Shown here: positions 26,443 to 35,450 of the stretch, piece after piece
Numbering within the stretch: the first letter of the stretch is position 1
How the letters are laid out: every line of letters begins with the position of its first letter
Origin: Desulfofustis limnaeus
Lineage (GTDB): Bacteria > Desulfobacterota > Desulfobulbia > Desulfobulbales > Desulfocapsaceae
DNA: 64,000 nt
NCBI RefSeq assembly: GCF_023169885.1
Contig: NZ_AP025516.1
Span: 2,638,501-2,702,500, forward strand
Direction of reading: 5' to 3'
Notes under the pieces: generated by a model
Told to the model about the DNA's origin: nothing
The model's input: only the letters and a program-made list of their open reading frames with translations
The model's database searches: none
Translations under genes and position numbers: made by a program

Positions 26443-27248
26443 CCTCGCCGTCCCCCATCGAGATCATGGGGATTGTCAATGTCACCCCCGATTCATTCTC
26501 CGACGGCGGCTCCTTTTACGATCTGGAAGCCGCCGTTGCGCAGGTTCGTTGGCTGATCGCCTCCGGCGCCGACAGTATCGACATCGGTGGCGAATCGACT
26601 CGCCCCTTTGCCGAAGGGGTGAGTCTCGATGAAGAACTGCGACGCACCATCGAACTGATCCGTCAGGTCCGAACCTTTTCCTCCATCCCGATTTCCATCG
26701 ATACCCGTAAGGCCGAGGTTGCCCGCCAAGCATTGGCGGCCGGGGCCTCCATCATCAACGACATCACGGCCCTGCAGGGCGACCCGGAGATGATCGAGGT
26801 GGCGCGAGCCAGCGGGGCACGAGTGGTAATCATGCACATGCAGGGAACGCCGGAAACCATGCAGGTGGATCCCCGCTACGACGATGTGGTCGAGGAGATC
26901 TATTCCTTTTTCGCCCAACGGCTTGAAGAACTTGAAGCGGCCGGCATCGACCAGGAGCGGATCATCATCGATCCGGGTATCGGTTTTGGGAAACGATTAG
27001 CGCACAACCTGTCTCTGATCAAACAGCTGAATCGTTTCACCCGGTTGGGGCGCCCGATCCTGCTTGGTCACTCGCGCAAACGATTCCTCGGGGAATTGAC
27101 CGGACAGGCGGCTCCCGACCGTGATCTGGCCACTGCCGTGATTTCCGCCCTGAGCGTGGGAAAAGGGGTGTCCATTCTAAGGGTGCATGATGTGGCCGCC
27201 ACCAGGCAGGCGGTTGCCATCGCCGAAGCTGTGATTGCGGCAACCTGA
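26439..27248 (+). CDS. folP: Dihydropteroate synthase
   Basis: FolP condenses p-aminobenzoate with dihydropterin pyrophosphate in folate synthesis and is the sulfonamide target. The 269-residue TIM barrel has MGIVNVTPDSFSDGG (residues 10-24), DIGGESTRPFAEGV, SIDTRKAEVA, INDITAL, the HMQGTPETMQ loop, IDPGIGFGK and GHSRKRFLGE, in standard order. The ATG overlaps the ftsH stop by ATGA, so translation is coupled. The following gene is on the opposite strand with its stop 13 bases away; I see no clear terminator in the gap. Confidence 0.97.
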   Translation: MTSPSPIEIMGIVNVTPDSFSDGGSFYDLEAAVAQVRWLIASGADSIDIGGESTRPFAEGVSLDEELRRTIELIRQVRTFSSIPISIDTRKAEVARQALAAGASIINDITALQGDPEMIEVARASGARVVIMHMQGTPETMQVDPRYDDVVEEIYSFFAQRLEELEAAGIDQERIIIDPGIGFGKRLAHNLSLIKQLNRFTRLGRPILLGHSRKRFLGELTGQAAPDRDLATAVISALSVGKGVSILRVHDVAATRQAVAIAEAVIAAT

Positions 27249-27260
27249 GCGGCCGAACTG

Positions 27261-27755
27261 CTACCGGCCGGGCGTCAAGCTGACGATAAACCCGCGCAGG
27301 TCATGGAACCGATAGCGATACGGGCTCTCCATGGTGCCAACGGTAATGATGTCGCCATCGTTCAGGGAACGTGTGCCGCCCTGATCCTCCCCGCCAATCG
27401 GTTCATCATTGATTTTCGTGCCGCAGGCACTCCCCCGATCAACCAGGACAAAAGAGGAGCCAACCACATCGATCAGCAGGTGCTCCCGCGAGATATTAAG
27501 TAATTGACCATGGTCGACCAGGTAGAGATCATTGTTCGGTTCTCGATCGTCCATCTTGGGCCGTTCGATCCGTTCAAGTCTTCCATTGACCTTTTTAACC
27601 CGCGACTCTCTACCGACCCGAAACGGGACCTGCCTGACAGCGACCAATCCCTGCAGCAACTGTGGTTGCGGTACCGCATCCGCTGCCTCGGCAGTCAGCG
27701 TTTCCAAGGCGGCAATGGGTATGAAACGTTCGATAATCTGTTCTTTCCTGTTCAT
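27261..27755 (-). CDS. FHA-domain protein
   Basis: The 164-residue cytoplasmic protein carries one forkhead-associated domain in residues about 45-140: FRVGRESR, NISREHLLI, DRGSACGTKIN and LNDGDIITVG are the conserved GR, SxxH, and G(T/S)xxN positions that bind phosphothreonine. An insert of about 25 residues between the GR and SREH motifs is longer than usual. No catalytic or membrane segment is present. It stands alone, convergent with folP, so the phospho-partner is unknown; no Ser/Thr kinase gene occurs in the window. Confidence 0.85.
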   Translation of the reverse strand: MNRKEQIIERFIPIAALETLTAEAADAVPQPQLLQGLVAVRQVPFRVGRESRVKKVNGRLERIERPKMDDREPNNDLYLVDHGQLLNISREHLLIDVVGSSFVLVDRGSACGTKINDEPIGGEDQGGTRSLNDGDIITVGTMESPYRYRFHDLRGFIVSLTPGR

Positions 27756-28220
27756 CTGACTCCGCTTCGACAGACCGATAAACGGTCGACGCGCTCATCT
27801 GACACGGCCTCGACATCGCCCCCATGATAGCTGGTATGGCGGCGAAAAATCAAACGCTTTCTCCAAACAACAGAGAAGTCTCGAACCGCAAAGCGGCAAC
27901 AAGCGACACAACTTGGGAATAAAACCGAACGGGGGGAAAAAGAGAGATCAGCACAGACGGGGTCTCAGCATGATGCGTGACGGAGCAGGTGGAGAGAGGG
28001 AGTGAAAGAAGAGAAGAAGCGCCCCGTTTCGGCATCATGCAAAGACCCTGCTGTGATTTTATAATAATCATTCTTTTGTCCGGTGCACGTTTTCGCGCAA
28101 CAAATAGTCATTTTTTGCTGCGCCTCGGCACCAACAACCCGGTGAGCGGTGTGACGACAAAACCAACCGGCCGGAGATTTTACCCCGACCGTCTACGAAG
28201 GAACGTAGCCAACGGCTGCA
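27756..28220. other. Non-coding gap between FHA and rarD genes
   Basis: In this 465-base gap I see no credible gene. It contains a short hairpin GACCG-ATAAA-CGGTC (27774-27788), a 9-bp inverted pair GCATGATGC (27968-27976) / GCATCATGC (28032-28040), and an AT-rich island TTTATAATAATCATTC near 28060. The FHA gene promoter must lie at its left end; what the remainder does is unclear. Confidence 0.4.
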
Positions 28221-29138
28221 TCATCGTGACAGGCGGGCTTTTTTGAGCCGTACGCGGTTGAGCAGGCTTTCGCCGAGAAAAACCAGGAGCGCGCCCCAAA
28301 CCATAAAAAAGCCCACCGCCCGGCTCCAGGGAAAATCTTCTTGATAGATAAAGACACCGATGAGCAGGTTCAGGGTCGGTGCCAGGTACTGCAAGATACC
28401 GAGCAAAGAAAGTCGGATTGAATGAGCAGCGTATGCGAAAAGCAGCAATGGTACCGTGGTTATCACCCCGGTCGCCGCCAACAATGCGGCACGCTGCCAG
28501 CCGCCGCTGAAAAAGACGCCGGTTCCCGACAATTCGTTATAAAAAACCAGCACCCCGGCGGGGATCAGGAAGACCAGCGTCTCCACAAACAGCCCTTCCA
28601 GCGGTGCCACCCTGGTGGTCTTATGCAGTAATCCGTAGACGGCGAAAGTCATGGCCAAGGTCAGAGCGATCCAAGGGAAACGACCATAGACCACAGTCAA
28701 ATAAACAACACCGCAGACGGCCAGGGCCAGGGCCCCAATCTGCCCCAACCGTAACCGCTCCCGCAAAACGAGGACGGCCAGGACAACCGTCACCAGGGGA
28801 TTGATGTAATACCCGAGACTGGCCTCGACGATATGGCCGCTGTTGACCGCCCAGATATAAATAAACCAGTTTACCCCGAGAAGCATGCCGCTGAAGGTCG
28901 AACCGGCAACGACACGACGGTCTGCAAAGAGTGCGCGAAGCCCGGTCAGTTTGCCCAGCAGGAGCAGAAGCAGCACCGTGACAAGCAGCGACCAGAACAT
29001 CCGATGAGCGAGGATGTATAAAGAATCGACCTGATCGAGCAGCTTCCAGTAAACCGGCAGTACCCCCCAGATGAGATACGAGCCCCCCGCCGCCAGTATG
29101 CCGCGCCCGGAACTGACCGTGTCATCCCGGCTCGTCAT
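28221..29138 (-). CDS. rarD: RarD-type EamA/DMT transporter
   Basis: A 305-residue inner-membrane protein with ten hydrophobic segments of the drug/metabolite transporter fold. The start GILAAGGSYLIWGVLPVYWKLL and LAHRMFWSLL, then GVNWFIYIWAVNSGHIVEASLGYYINPL, are diagnostic of RarD (known in E. coli as the chloramphenicol-sensitive protein; substrate not established). ATG at 29138 gives an N-terminus the same length as E. coli RarD; an ATG seven codons upstream (29159) is possible. It follows ccdA on the same strand with a 76-base gap. Confidence 0.88.
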   Translation of the reverse strand: MTSRDDTVSSGRGILAAGGSYLIWGVLPVYWKLLDQVDSLYILAHRMFWSLLVTVLLLLLLGKLTGLRALFADRRVVAGSTFSGMLLGVNWFIYIWAVNSGHIVEASLGYYINPLVTVVLAVLVLRERLRLGQIGALALAVCGVVYLTVVYGRFPWIALTLAMTFAVYGLLHKTTRVAPLEGLFVETLVFLIPAGVLVFYNELSGTGVFFSGGWQRAALLAATGVITTVPLLLFAYAAHSIRLSLLGILQYLAPTLNLLIGVFIYQEDFPWSRAVGFFMVWGALLVFLGESLLNRVRLKKARLSR

Positions 29139-29214
29139 GTTCGTCGCCAGACCAGGCATCCATGCCAGTGCATGGCAACCGCGGAGCCTCTCCGCATGGT
29201 ATCAGCGTTGATCA

Positions 29215-29964
29215 TCAGAGGAGCAACCCGCTTCCCAGCCAGTAATAGCAGATATACGCCCCGGCCAGGATCAGCAGGACTGCGGAGATAACCTGGACAT
29301 AGGGGATGATCCGACGCAGGTAGCCTAACACCAGGCCGCCCTGCACGAAGGCCATGGCCAAGGTCAGGACGAGAAACACACTGGCGGTACCGAGGACGTA
29401 CCAGAGGAACTGCACCATGCCGGCAACAAAATCGCCGCTGGTCAGGGCCCCACCGACCACCACGAGAAAGATCGGCAGCGTACATCCCAGCGACGTGGCC
29501 CCGAAGGCGAGGCCGAACAGAAAGAACCCTCGGATGCTGATGTTCCGGGGATCACCGATCCGTCCGGAAAGCCGCACCATGCTGTCGAGAGAAAGGTGTC
29601 GTCCGAAGAGCAGCAGGATGCCCAGAATGATCAAAGTGGCGCCGATGACCACCGAAAACCAGGGCAGCACTCCCAGCAACAGCGATCCCCCGGCCGACAC
29701 GACCATGCCGATGAGGCCGAACAGCAGGCCGTAGCCGCCGCTCACCACAGCGGCCACGCCAACAGCGCGGCTCAGTCGGAAAAACCAGGAACGATCTTTG
29801 AAATGCTCATCCCCGGCCCCAAGATAGAGCGACAGATAGACAGGCAACATGGCGAACCCGCACGGGTTTACGGCCGAGACCATGCCCGCACCAAAGGCAT
29901 AACCGACTTGCAACCATCCGGCCAGTTGACCCAGTCCGCCGCTTGCCCACGCCTGAATATCCAT
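29215..29964 (-). CDS. ccdA: CcdA-type cytochrome c biogenesis/thiol-electron transport protein
   Basis: The 249-residue membrane protein has six or seven hydrophobic segments and the two transmembrane cysteines of the CcdA/DsbD-beta family, in NPCGFAMLPVYLSLYLG (residues 33-49) and SLGCTLPIFL (about 158-167). It moves reducing equivalents from cytoplasmic thioredoxin to exported thioredoxins such as the TlpA-like protein at 6.3 kb. Together with the CcsA-type gene at 2.7 kb this points to System II cytochrome c maturation. The ATG is preceded by AAGAGG. It is divergent from the tetR operon. Confidence 0.88.
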   Translation of the reverse strand: MDIQAWASGGLGQLAGWLQVGYAFGAGMVSAVNPCGFAMLPVYLSLYLGAGDEHFKDRSWFFRLSRAVGVAAVVSGGYGLLFGLIGMVVSAGGSLLLGVLPWFSVVIGATLIILGILLLFGRHLSLDSMVRLSGRIGDPRNISIRGFFLFGLAFGATSLGCTLPIFLVVVGGALTSGDFVAGMVQFLWYVLGTASVFLVLTLAMAFVQGGLVLGYLRRIIPYVQVISAVLLILAGAYICYYWLGSGLLL

Positions 29965-30347
29965 TAAGACCTCTTGTTGGCGATTGCCCCGGGTTTTTCC
30001 GGGTTCAATCCTGATGACGCGATCCCGCCCCCGGACTCAGCCCCTAAGAATAAGGCAGAACGAGCAAGAAGGCAATCAGGCTGCCGCAACATCTCCCCGC
30101 CGCAACGGTTCCTTGGCCGAGCGTTCGCCGGCAAACGGTTCGCGACGTCTCGCAAAAACCAGATGATTACATACGATTACCAACGACGCCCACTGGTAAG
30201 CTTTTTTTCGACCCGGGTCGATTATGCAATTGACCGGTGCTGTTTTTCCGGTTATATGTCTGCCCCGATATCGTCTATCCTGCACCATCCTTCAACCGGT
30301 CCTACCTGGCCTGGCGTTGTGCCATCGTCGGGACCCACATCACTGAC
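29965..30347. other. Divergent ccdA/tetR control region
   Basis: The 383-base gap contains no trusted gene. Near its right end is a near-consensus promoter at 30230-30258 reading into tetR, with CCGG half-sites ACCGG (30233-30237) and CCGGT (30248-30252) inside the spacer that could form the operator for the adjacent regulator. The remaining 250 bases show no clear structure. Confidence 0.45.
30230..30258 (+). promoter_or_regulatory. Promoter of the tetR-efflux operon
   Basis: TTGACC (30230-30235), 17 bases, TATATG (30253-30258). Five of six -35 matches and a good -10. The inverted ACCGG/CCGGT pair in the spacer would let a repressor block RNA polymerase. Confidence 0.6.
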
Positions 30348-30947
30348 ATGCAGCCGCTGCGAGAACAAAACAAGAGTAATAAGCGAAGAGCGATCCTCAA
30401 CGCCGCCATCAAGCTTTTTCCCCAAAAGGGCTACCATCAGACCAGTATCGAAGAATTGGCGCGTAAAGCCGGGGTTGGCAAGGGAACCGTCTACAGCTAT
30501 TTCCAGACCAAAAAAGACATCGTTCGGGCCTTCTGTGAAGACGAGCTTGAACAGACCCGCCAGACACTTACCACCAAGAACGGCAAGGAAATGTCTCTCA
30601 TGGAACAGCTGCTCCTGATCTTTCTTGCCGAATTCAACCATATCACAGAGCATCCAGAATTCGGTCGTATCTATTTACAGGAAACGGTCTTTCCCCACGA
30701 GCATTATGGCGCTGCCGACCTGGAAGTGCAAGGTCAATACTTTGCCATACTCTATCCGCTTTTCGAGCGTGCCCAGAACCGCGGGGAGCTGCGCAAGGAC
30801 CTGGAATTAATTCATATCGCCGGTCATTTTCGCGCCCTCAACCTACTCGTTCTTTCCTGCTGGTATAACGGCATGCTCTCGACCGATGAGATCCCCGAAG
30901 CCTTGGGCGCCTTGATTACCCAGGCCGTGAACGGACTGAAACCCTAA
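30348..30947 (+). CDS. TetR/AcrR-family transcriptional regulator
   Basis: The 199-residue protein has the TetR DNA-binding helix-turn-helix in residues about 13-60: KRRAILNAAIKLFPQKGYHQTSIEELARKAGVGKGTVYSYFQTK, split here as KRRAILNAAIKLF, TSIEELARKAGV and GTVYSYF. The C-terminal helical domain is the ligand pocket and is not diagnostic. It sits 19 bases ahead of an MFP-RND-TolC set, so it is the likely repressor of the pump and itself. ATG 30348 places the HTH at the usual distance; the open frame upstream to 30237 overlaps the promoter and is rejected. The ribosome site is weak. Confidence 0.9.
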   Translation: MQPLREQNKSNKRRAILNAAIKLFPQKGYHQTSIEELARKAGVGKGTVYSYFQTKKDIVRAFCEDELEQTRQTLTTKNGKEMSLMEQLLLIFLAEFNHITEHPEFGRIYLQETVFPHEHYGAADLEVQGQYFAILYPLFERAQNRGELRKDLELIHIAGHFRALNLLVLSCWYNGMLSTDEIPEALGALITQAVNGLKP

Positions 30948-30966
30948 GTGAGAAACGCCATCACCG

Positions 30967-32118
30967 ATGAACACCCCTTACCAGAAACCAACCAGCCGTC
31001 GCGGCCGCATCGTCTTCTTCCTCTGGCGTAACCTGCCCCGCTTTTTTCTGGTGGGACTGGCGCTTCTGATCGTCATCCTGGCCTCTGCCATCTCCGGCAA
31101 AAAAGCGGCCATCCAAGAGGAACAAATGGCTGCCGTCTCCAATGAACGACCGCCAGTGAACGTTGTCACCATGACGGTCAAACCGACCACCATCAGCAAT
31201 CGACTGAACCTGCCCGGCGTGATCGAAGAATGGATCAGGCTGAATCTGTCCGCCGAAATCGCCGGCACGGTTCGAGACGTGCTGGTTGCCGAAGGTGATG
31301 CGGTGCAGGCCGGCAACGTCCTCCTGCGCATCGAAGACGACGACTACCGCATTGCCGTCGACCGGGCCCAGGCTGCTTACGATTTGGCCCTTGCCGACTT
31401 CAAACGGGATCAGGCGGTACATGCCAAAGGGATCATTCCCACCGCCGAGATGGAAGCGATCCGCACCCGGATGCAGACCGCCAAAGCCGACCTGGATAAC
31501 GCTCGCCTGCTGCTGCGCCGCTGCACCGTCACGGCACCGATCGACGGCGTGATCCGGCGGCTCGACGCCAAACGGGGCACGTTCCTCGGGGTCGGCGATC
31601 CGCTCGGCGTCATTCTGCAGATCGATACGGTCAAGGCCGTTATCGGCATTCCGGAGTCCGACATCCCGGCAGTCCGCCGGCTCGAACAGATCGAGGTACA
31701 GATCCGGGCTTTGGACAACCGCCGAATCGTCGGCACTCGCTCCTTTCTCTCGGCCTCCCCGGATACCGCCGCCCGGCTCTACCGGCTGGAATTGTCCCTG
31801 GAAAACGGCGACCACGCCATTTTGCCGGGCATGTTTACCCGAGCCGACATCGTCAAGCAGCAACATGACAACGCGCTTGCCGTACCGATGTTCAGTGTCA
31901 TCTCCCGTAACGAGCAAACCTATGTTTTCGTAGAAAAAGAAGGCGTTGCAGAAAAGCGAATGGTGACCACCGGGATCAGCGAGGAATGGCTGGTGGAAAT
32001 TACCTCCGGCCTGCAGGCCGGAGATCGGGTGATCGTCGAGGGGCACCGTGACGTGGAAGACGGCCGGCCGGTCACCGTGGTCAAAGAGGTGAGCGAACCG
32101 GGGAGATTAACCCTATGA
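30967..32118 (+). CDS. RND efflux periplasmic adaptor (membrane fusion protein)
   Basis: The 383-residue protein is an AcrA/MexA-type adaptor. A membrane helix (residues about 24-40) anchors it; then come the barrel-sandwich lipoyl halves (SAEIAGTVRDVLVAEGDAVQAGNVLLRI and CTVTAPIDGVIRRLDAKRG), a short alpha-hairpin, a beta-barrel and a membrane-proximal domain. The hairpin is short, as in adaptors for heavier or less-studied pumps. The stop overlaps the ATG of the RND gene (ATGA), so the two are translated in step. Substrate cannot be read from the sequence. Confidence 0.92.
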   Translation: MNTPYQKPTSRRGRIVFFLWRNLPRFFLVGLALLIVILASAISGKKAAIQEEQMAAVSNERPPVNVVTMTVKPTTISNRLNLPGVIEEWIRLNLSAEIAGTVRDVLVAEGDAVQAGNVLLRIEDDDYRIAVDRAQAAYDLALADFKRDQAVHAKGIIPTAEMEAIRTRMQTAKADLDNARLLLRRCTVTAPIDGVIRRLDAKRGTFLGVGDPLGVILQIDTVKAVIGIPESDIPAVRRLEQIEVQIRALDNRRIVGTRSFLSASPDTAARLYRLELSLENGDHAILPGMFTRADIVKQQHDNALAVPMFSVISRNEQTYVFVEKEGVAEKRMVTTGISEEWLVEITSGLQAGDRVIVEGHRDVEDGRPVTVVKEVSEPGRLTL

Positions 32119-35100
32119 TCATCTCCGATACTGCGGTCCGGAAGAGCACCTCCGTCGCCGTCCTCGCCCTGGTGCTGATCATCATCGGGACCTACTGCTA
32201 TCTGACCCTGCCCCGGGAGAGTTCGCCCGATATCACCATCCCCAACGTATTCATCTCCACCGATTATCGCGGCGTTTCCCCGGTCGACATGGAGACCGCC
32301 GTGACCATCGAGATCGAGAAAAAGCTCAAGGGGCTCGACGGTCTGAAGAAGATCCAGTCGGTCAGTTCCGAGGGAAAATCGATGATCAACGTGGAGTTCG
32401 TCACCGGTACCGATATCGACCAGGCCCTGCAGGATGTCAAGGACAAGGTGGACGAGGCCATGGGCGAACTGCCGACCGACCTGGAAGAGGACCCGTCCGT
32501 TTTCGAAGTGAATTTTTCGCAGATGCCGATCGTCGTCTACTCGCTCTCCGGAACCTGCGGCCTGCCCTGCCTGAAAAAGATCGCCGACGACCTGGAAGAC
32601 GACATCGAGGCGATAACCGGGGTGCTCGAAGTCGAAATCACCGGGGGACTGGAACGAGAGATCAGGGTTGAGGTCGACCCTGACAAACTCGGCTACTACG
32701 GCTTGACCATCAACGACTTCCAGACAACGGTCCGCAATGAAAACCAGAACACCTCAGGCGGTGCCATTCGTCTTGGCAGTGGCCGCTTTCAGCTCCGGGT
32801 TCCTGGCGAGTTCACCACCCCGGAAGAGATCTACGGCCTGGTGTTGACGACCCACCAGGGACAACCAGTGTACCTCAAGGATGTCGCCGAGGTTATCGAC
32901 GGGTTCAAGGAGGAGATGTCCCGCTCCCGCCTCAACGGCCGTGACGCCGTCAATATCACCGTGAAAAAACGGTCCGGAGAAAATATCATCGAGATCATCA
33001 ACGATGCCGATCGGATCATCGCAGAGTCGCGGCCGGCCTGGCCGGAGGGCACGGAAATCACCAAGGTGATGGACCAATCCAACGACATCCGACTGATGGT
33101 GATCGACCTAGAGAACAACATCCTTTCCGGACTGATCCTGGTCCTCATCGTCATCTTTCTCTTCATGGGTTTTCGTAACGCACTGCTGGTCAGTCTCGCC
33201 ATCCCCTTCTCCATGCTCATCTCCTTTACCATCCTGTTTGTCCTTGGGGTAACGCTGAATATGGTGGTTCTCTTCAGCCTGACCCTGGCCCTGGGGATGT
33301 TGGTGGACAACGCCATCGTTATCGTCGAAAATATCCATCGTTTCATGGAGCAGGGAGCTTCGCGCGTGGAAGCGGCCATGAAAGCCACCGCCGAAGTGGC
33401 CTACCCGGTTATCGGCTCGACGCTCACCACCCTCGCGGCCTTTGCACCGATGCTCTTTTGGCCCGGCATCATGGGCGAATTCATGAGCTACCTGCCGCTC
33501 ACCCTGATCGTCACCCTCTCCGCCAGCCTCTTCGTCGCCCTGGTTATCAATCCGGCCATGGCCTCATTGTTCCTCAAGACCAAAAGCCTGGCCGCCACCG
33601 TCGCCGACAGGAATCTCCAGGAAATCGCTGCCGCGGTTGAACAGCCGGTCGTCATCAGAGGCTGGCTGCTCACCCGCTACACCAACTCCCTGTCCCGGGC
33701 TCTGGCCACCCCCTATGCGGTGATCGGTATAGCTTTCGGTGCACTGATCCTGATGGTGCAGGGCTGGCTGCTGGTTGTCGGCCTGGAAAAGCCAGTGGAG
33801 TTTTTCCCGGAGATCGATCCAAAGGGGATCTATGTCAACATCGATGTCCCGGAAGGAGCCGACCTGGATTACATCGATCGAGTCATTCAGAGAATCGAGT
33901 TTTCTCTTGCCGGCATCGACAAACAGGACAAAAACGGCAGCACCGAGACCCGAGTGACCCCTTTGCAGGCCCTCGCCCCCAAGGAGCATCAGCTGGCCAG
34001 CGGCATGACCGTTTTCGGCCCGAGCGATATGGCCAATGTGGAGTCTATTTATATGCGCGGCACCATCGACTCCGGCGGGAGCCTCGCCTTCTCCGCCAAC
34101 ACCCCGAACCACGTCGGCATCCGTTTCGTCGAACTGCACGACCGCATCCGCTCCTCCCAGCTCGATGTGGAAGAAATCCGGCAACGGGTCCAAGACATCC
34201 CCGGCGGCAAAATCACCATTGCCAAGGAAGAGGAAGGTCCCCCGACCGGTGCGCCGATCAACATCGAGATCGCCGGGGACAATTTCGCCGTGCTGGGCGA
34301 GATAGCTGGTCAGGTTCGCGATATACTCAGCGGTATCCCGCATGTGGAAGACATCCGCGATGATTTTGTCGAGGGCATCCCCTCGGTGCAGGTCTCGGTC
34401 GACCGCCAGAAAGCAGCGCTGTTCGGCCTGACCACCAACACCATCGGCTTCGCCCTGAAAAGCGCCTATAATGGCCTGGAAGTCTCTTCCTTCCGCGAAG
34501 GCAGCGACGACTACGACATCACCGTGCAGTTGGCCGAACGCGACCGAAAGATGCTCGATGTCCTGTACCAGTTGCTGCTGCCAACCCCAAGTGGTGAACT
34601 GGTTCCCCTGACCACGGTAGCCGACATCAGTTTCGGCGGCTCGCTGGGAGACATCAATCGAATCAATAACGAGCGGGTGGTTACGGTCAAGGCCAACGTC
34701 GATGAGACCAGAATCCCCGGACCGGTGGCGCGGGCGGAAGCCGAGAAACTGCTCCAGCACTTTCCCCTGCCGCCCGGCTACCAGGTCAAATTCACCGGTG
34801 AATTCGAATTTCAACAGGAATCCGAGGATTTTCTGAGCAAGGCCTTTCTCGTCGCCCTGCTGGTGATCTTTCTGATTCTCGTCTCCATGTTCAACTCGGT
34901 CAGTCAACCATTCATCATCATGACCTCGGTCATCCTGTCGCTGGGTGGTGCCTTCCTGGGCCTGATGCTTTTTTTCCAACCGTTCGGTATCATCATGACC
35001 GGGGTCGGCGTCATATCCCTGGCCGGTGTCGTGGTGAACAACGCCATCGTCCTGATCGACTACACCAACAAACTCAGGGAACGAGGCTTCACCCTCCGGG

Positions 35101-35450
35101 ATGCCGTCATTTCGGCTGGAGCCACGCGGTTGCGCCCGGTCCTGTTGACGGCCATCACCACCATTCTCGGTTTGATCCCCATGGTTACCGGCGTCTCACT
35201 GGACTTTCACGCCATGGCCATTTCCTGGGTCAGCGAATCGAGCCAGTGGTGGCGCTCCATGGCGATCGTAGTCATCTTCGGTCTGTTGGTGGCCACTTTT
35301 TTAACCTTGATCGTCGTGCCGACCATCTATTATCTCTTGCAACGGGAGGACAGTCGCTTGGTCCATTTCCGCCGGCGGCTCCATGAGCTGTATTGGAAAC
35401 CGTTTCCCTATGTGGCCGGAGAACCCCTGATAAAAAAGGAGCGATCATGA
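32115..35450 (+). CDS. RND-family efflux pump, inner-membrane permease
   Basis: The 1111-residue protein has the 12-helix RND layout with two large periplasmic loops. The proton-relay segment is LALGMLVDNAIVIVENIH, with the first aspartate kept and Asn in place of the second Asp of AcrB, and the matching helix carries GVVVNNAIVLIDYTNKL with the lysine. It belongs to the HAE1/AcrB superfamily but is about 60 residues longer than AcrB. An odd feature is CGLPC (Cys148-Cys152) in the first periplasmic porter subdomain, two cysteines that could form a disulfide. GGGGAG lies before the ATG. It is third in the tetR-MFP-RND-TolC operon. Substrate unknown. Confidence 0.94.
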   Translation: MIISDTAVRKSTSVAVLALVLIIIGTYCYLTLPRESSPDITIPNVFISTDYRGVSPVDMETAVTIEIEKKLKGLDGLKKIQSVSSEGKSMINVEFVTGTDIDQALQDVKDKVDEAMGELPTDLEEDPSVFEVNFSQMPIVVYSLSGTCGLPCLKKIADDLEDDIEAITGVLEVEITGGLEREIRVEVDPDKLGYYGLTINDFQTTVRNENQNTSGGAIRLGSGRFQLRVPGEFTTPEEIYGLVLTTHQGQPVYLKDVAEVIDGFKEEMSRSRLNGRDAVNITVKKRSGENIIEIINDADRIIAESRPAWPEGTEITKVMDQSNDIRLMVIDLENNILSGLILVLIVIFLFMGFRNALLVSLAIPFSMLISFTILFVLGVTLNMVVLFSLTLALGMLVDNAIVIVENIHRFMEQGASRVEAAMKATAEVAYPVIGSTLTTLAAFAPMLFWPGIMGEFMSYLPLTLIVTLSASLFVALVINPAMASLFLKTKSLAATVADRNLQEIAAAVEQPVVIRGWLLTRYTNSLSRALATPYAVIGIAFGALILMVQGWLLVVGLEKPVEFFPEIDPKGIYVNIDVPEGADLDYIDRVIQRIEFSLAGIDKQDKNGSTETRVTPLQALAPKEHQLASGMTVFGPSDMANVESIYMRGTIDSGGSLAFSANTPNHVGIRFVELHDRIRSSQLDVEEIRQRVQDIPGGKITIAKEEEGPPTGAPINIEIAGDNFAVLGEIAGQVRDILSGIPHVEDIRDDFVEGIPSVQVSVDRQKAALFGLTTNTIGFALKSAYNGLEVSSFREGSDDYDITVQLAERDRKMLDVLYQLLLPTPSGELVPLTTVADISFGGSLGDINRINNERVVTVKANVDETRIPGPVARAEAEKLLQHFPLPPGYQVKFTGEFEFQQESEDFLSKAFLVALLVIFLILVSMFNSVSQPFIIMTSVILSLGGAFLGLMLFFQPFGIIMTGVGVISLAGVVVNNAIVLIDYTNKLRERGFTLRDAVISAGATRLRPVLLTAITTILGLIPMVTGVSLDFHAMAISWVSESSQWWRSMAIVVIFGLLVATFLTLIVVPTIYYLLQREDSRLVHFRRRLHELYWKPFPYVAGEPLIKKERS

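Noticed and set aside
28055..28075. AT-rich island possibly a Fur box
   Set aside because: TAATAATCATT matches only about half of the 19-base consensus, and the neighbouring genes have no iron link.
33564..34979. 471-codon minus-strand frame inside the RND gene
   Set aside because: Antisense shadow; no motif and no ribosome site.
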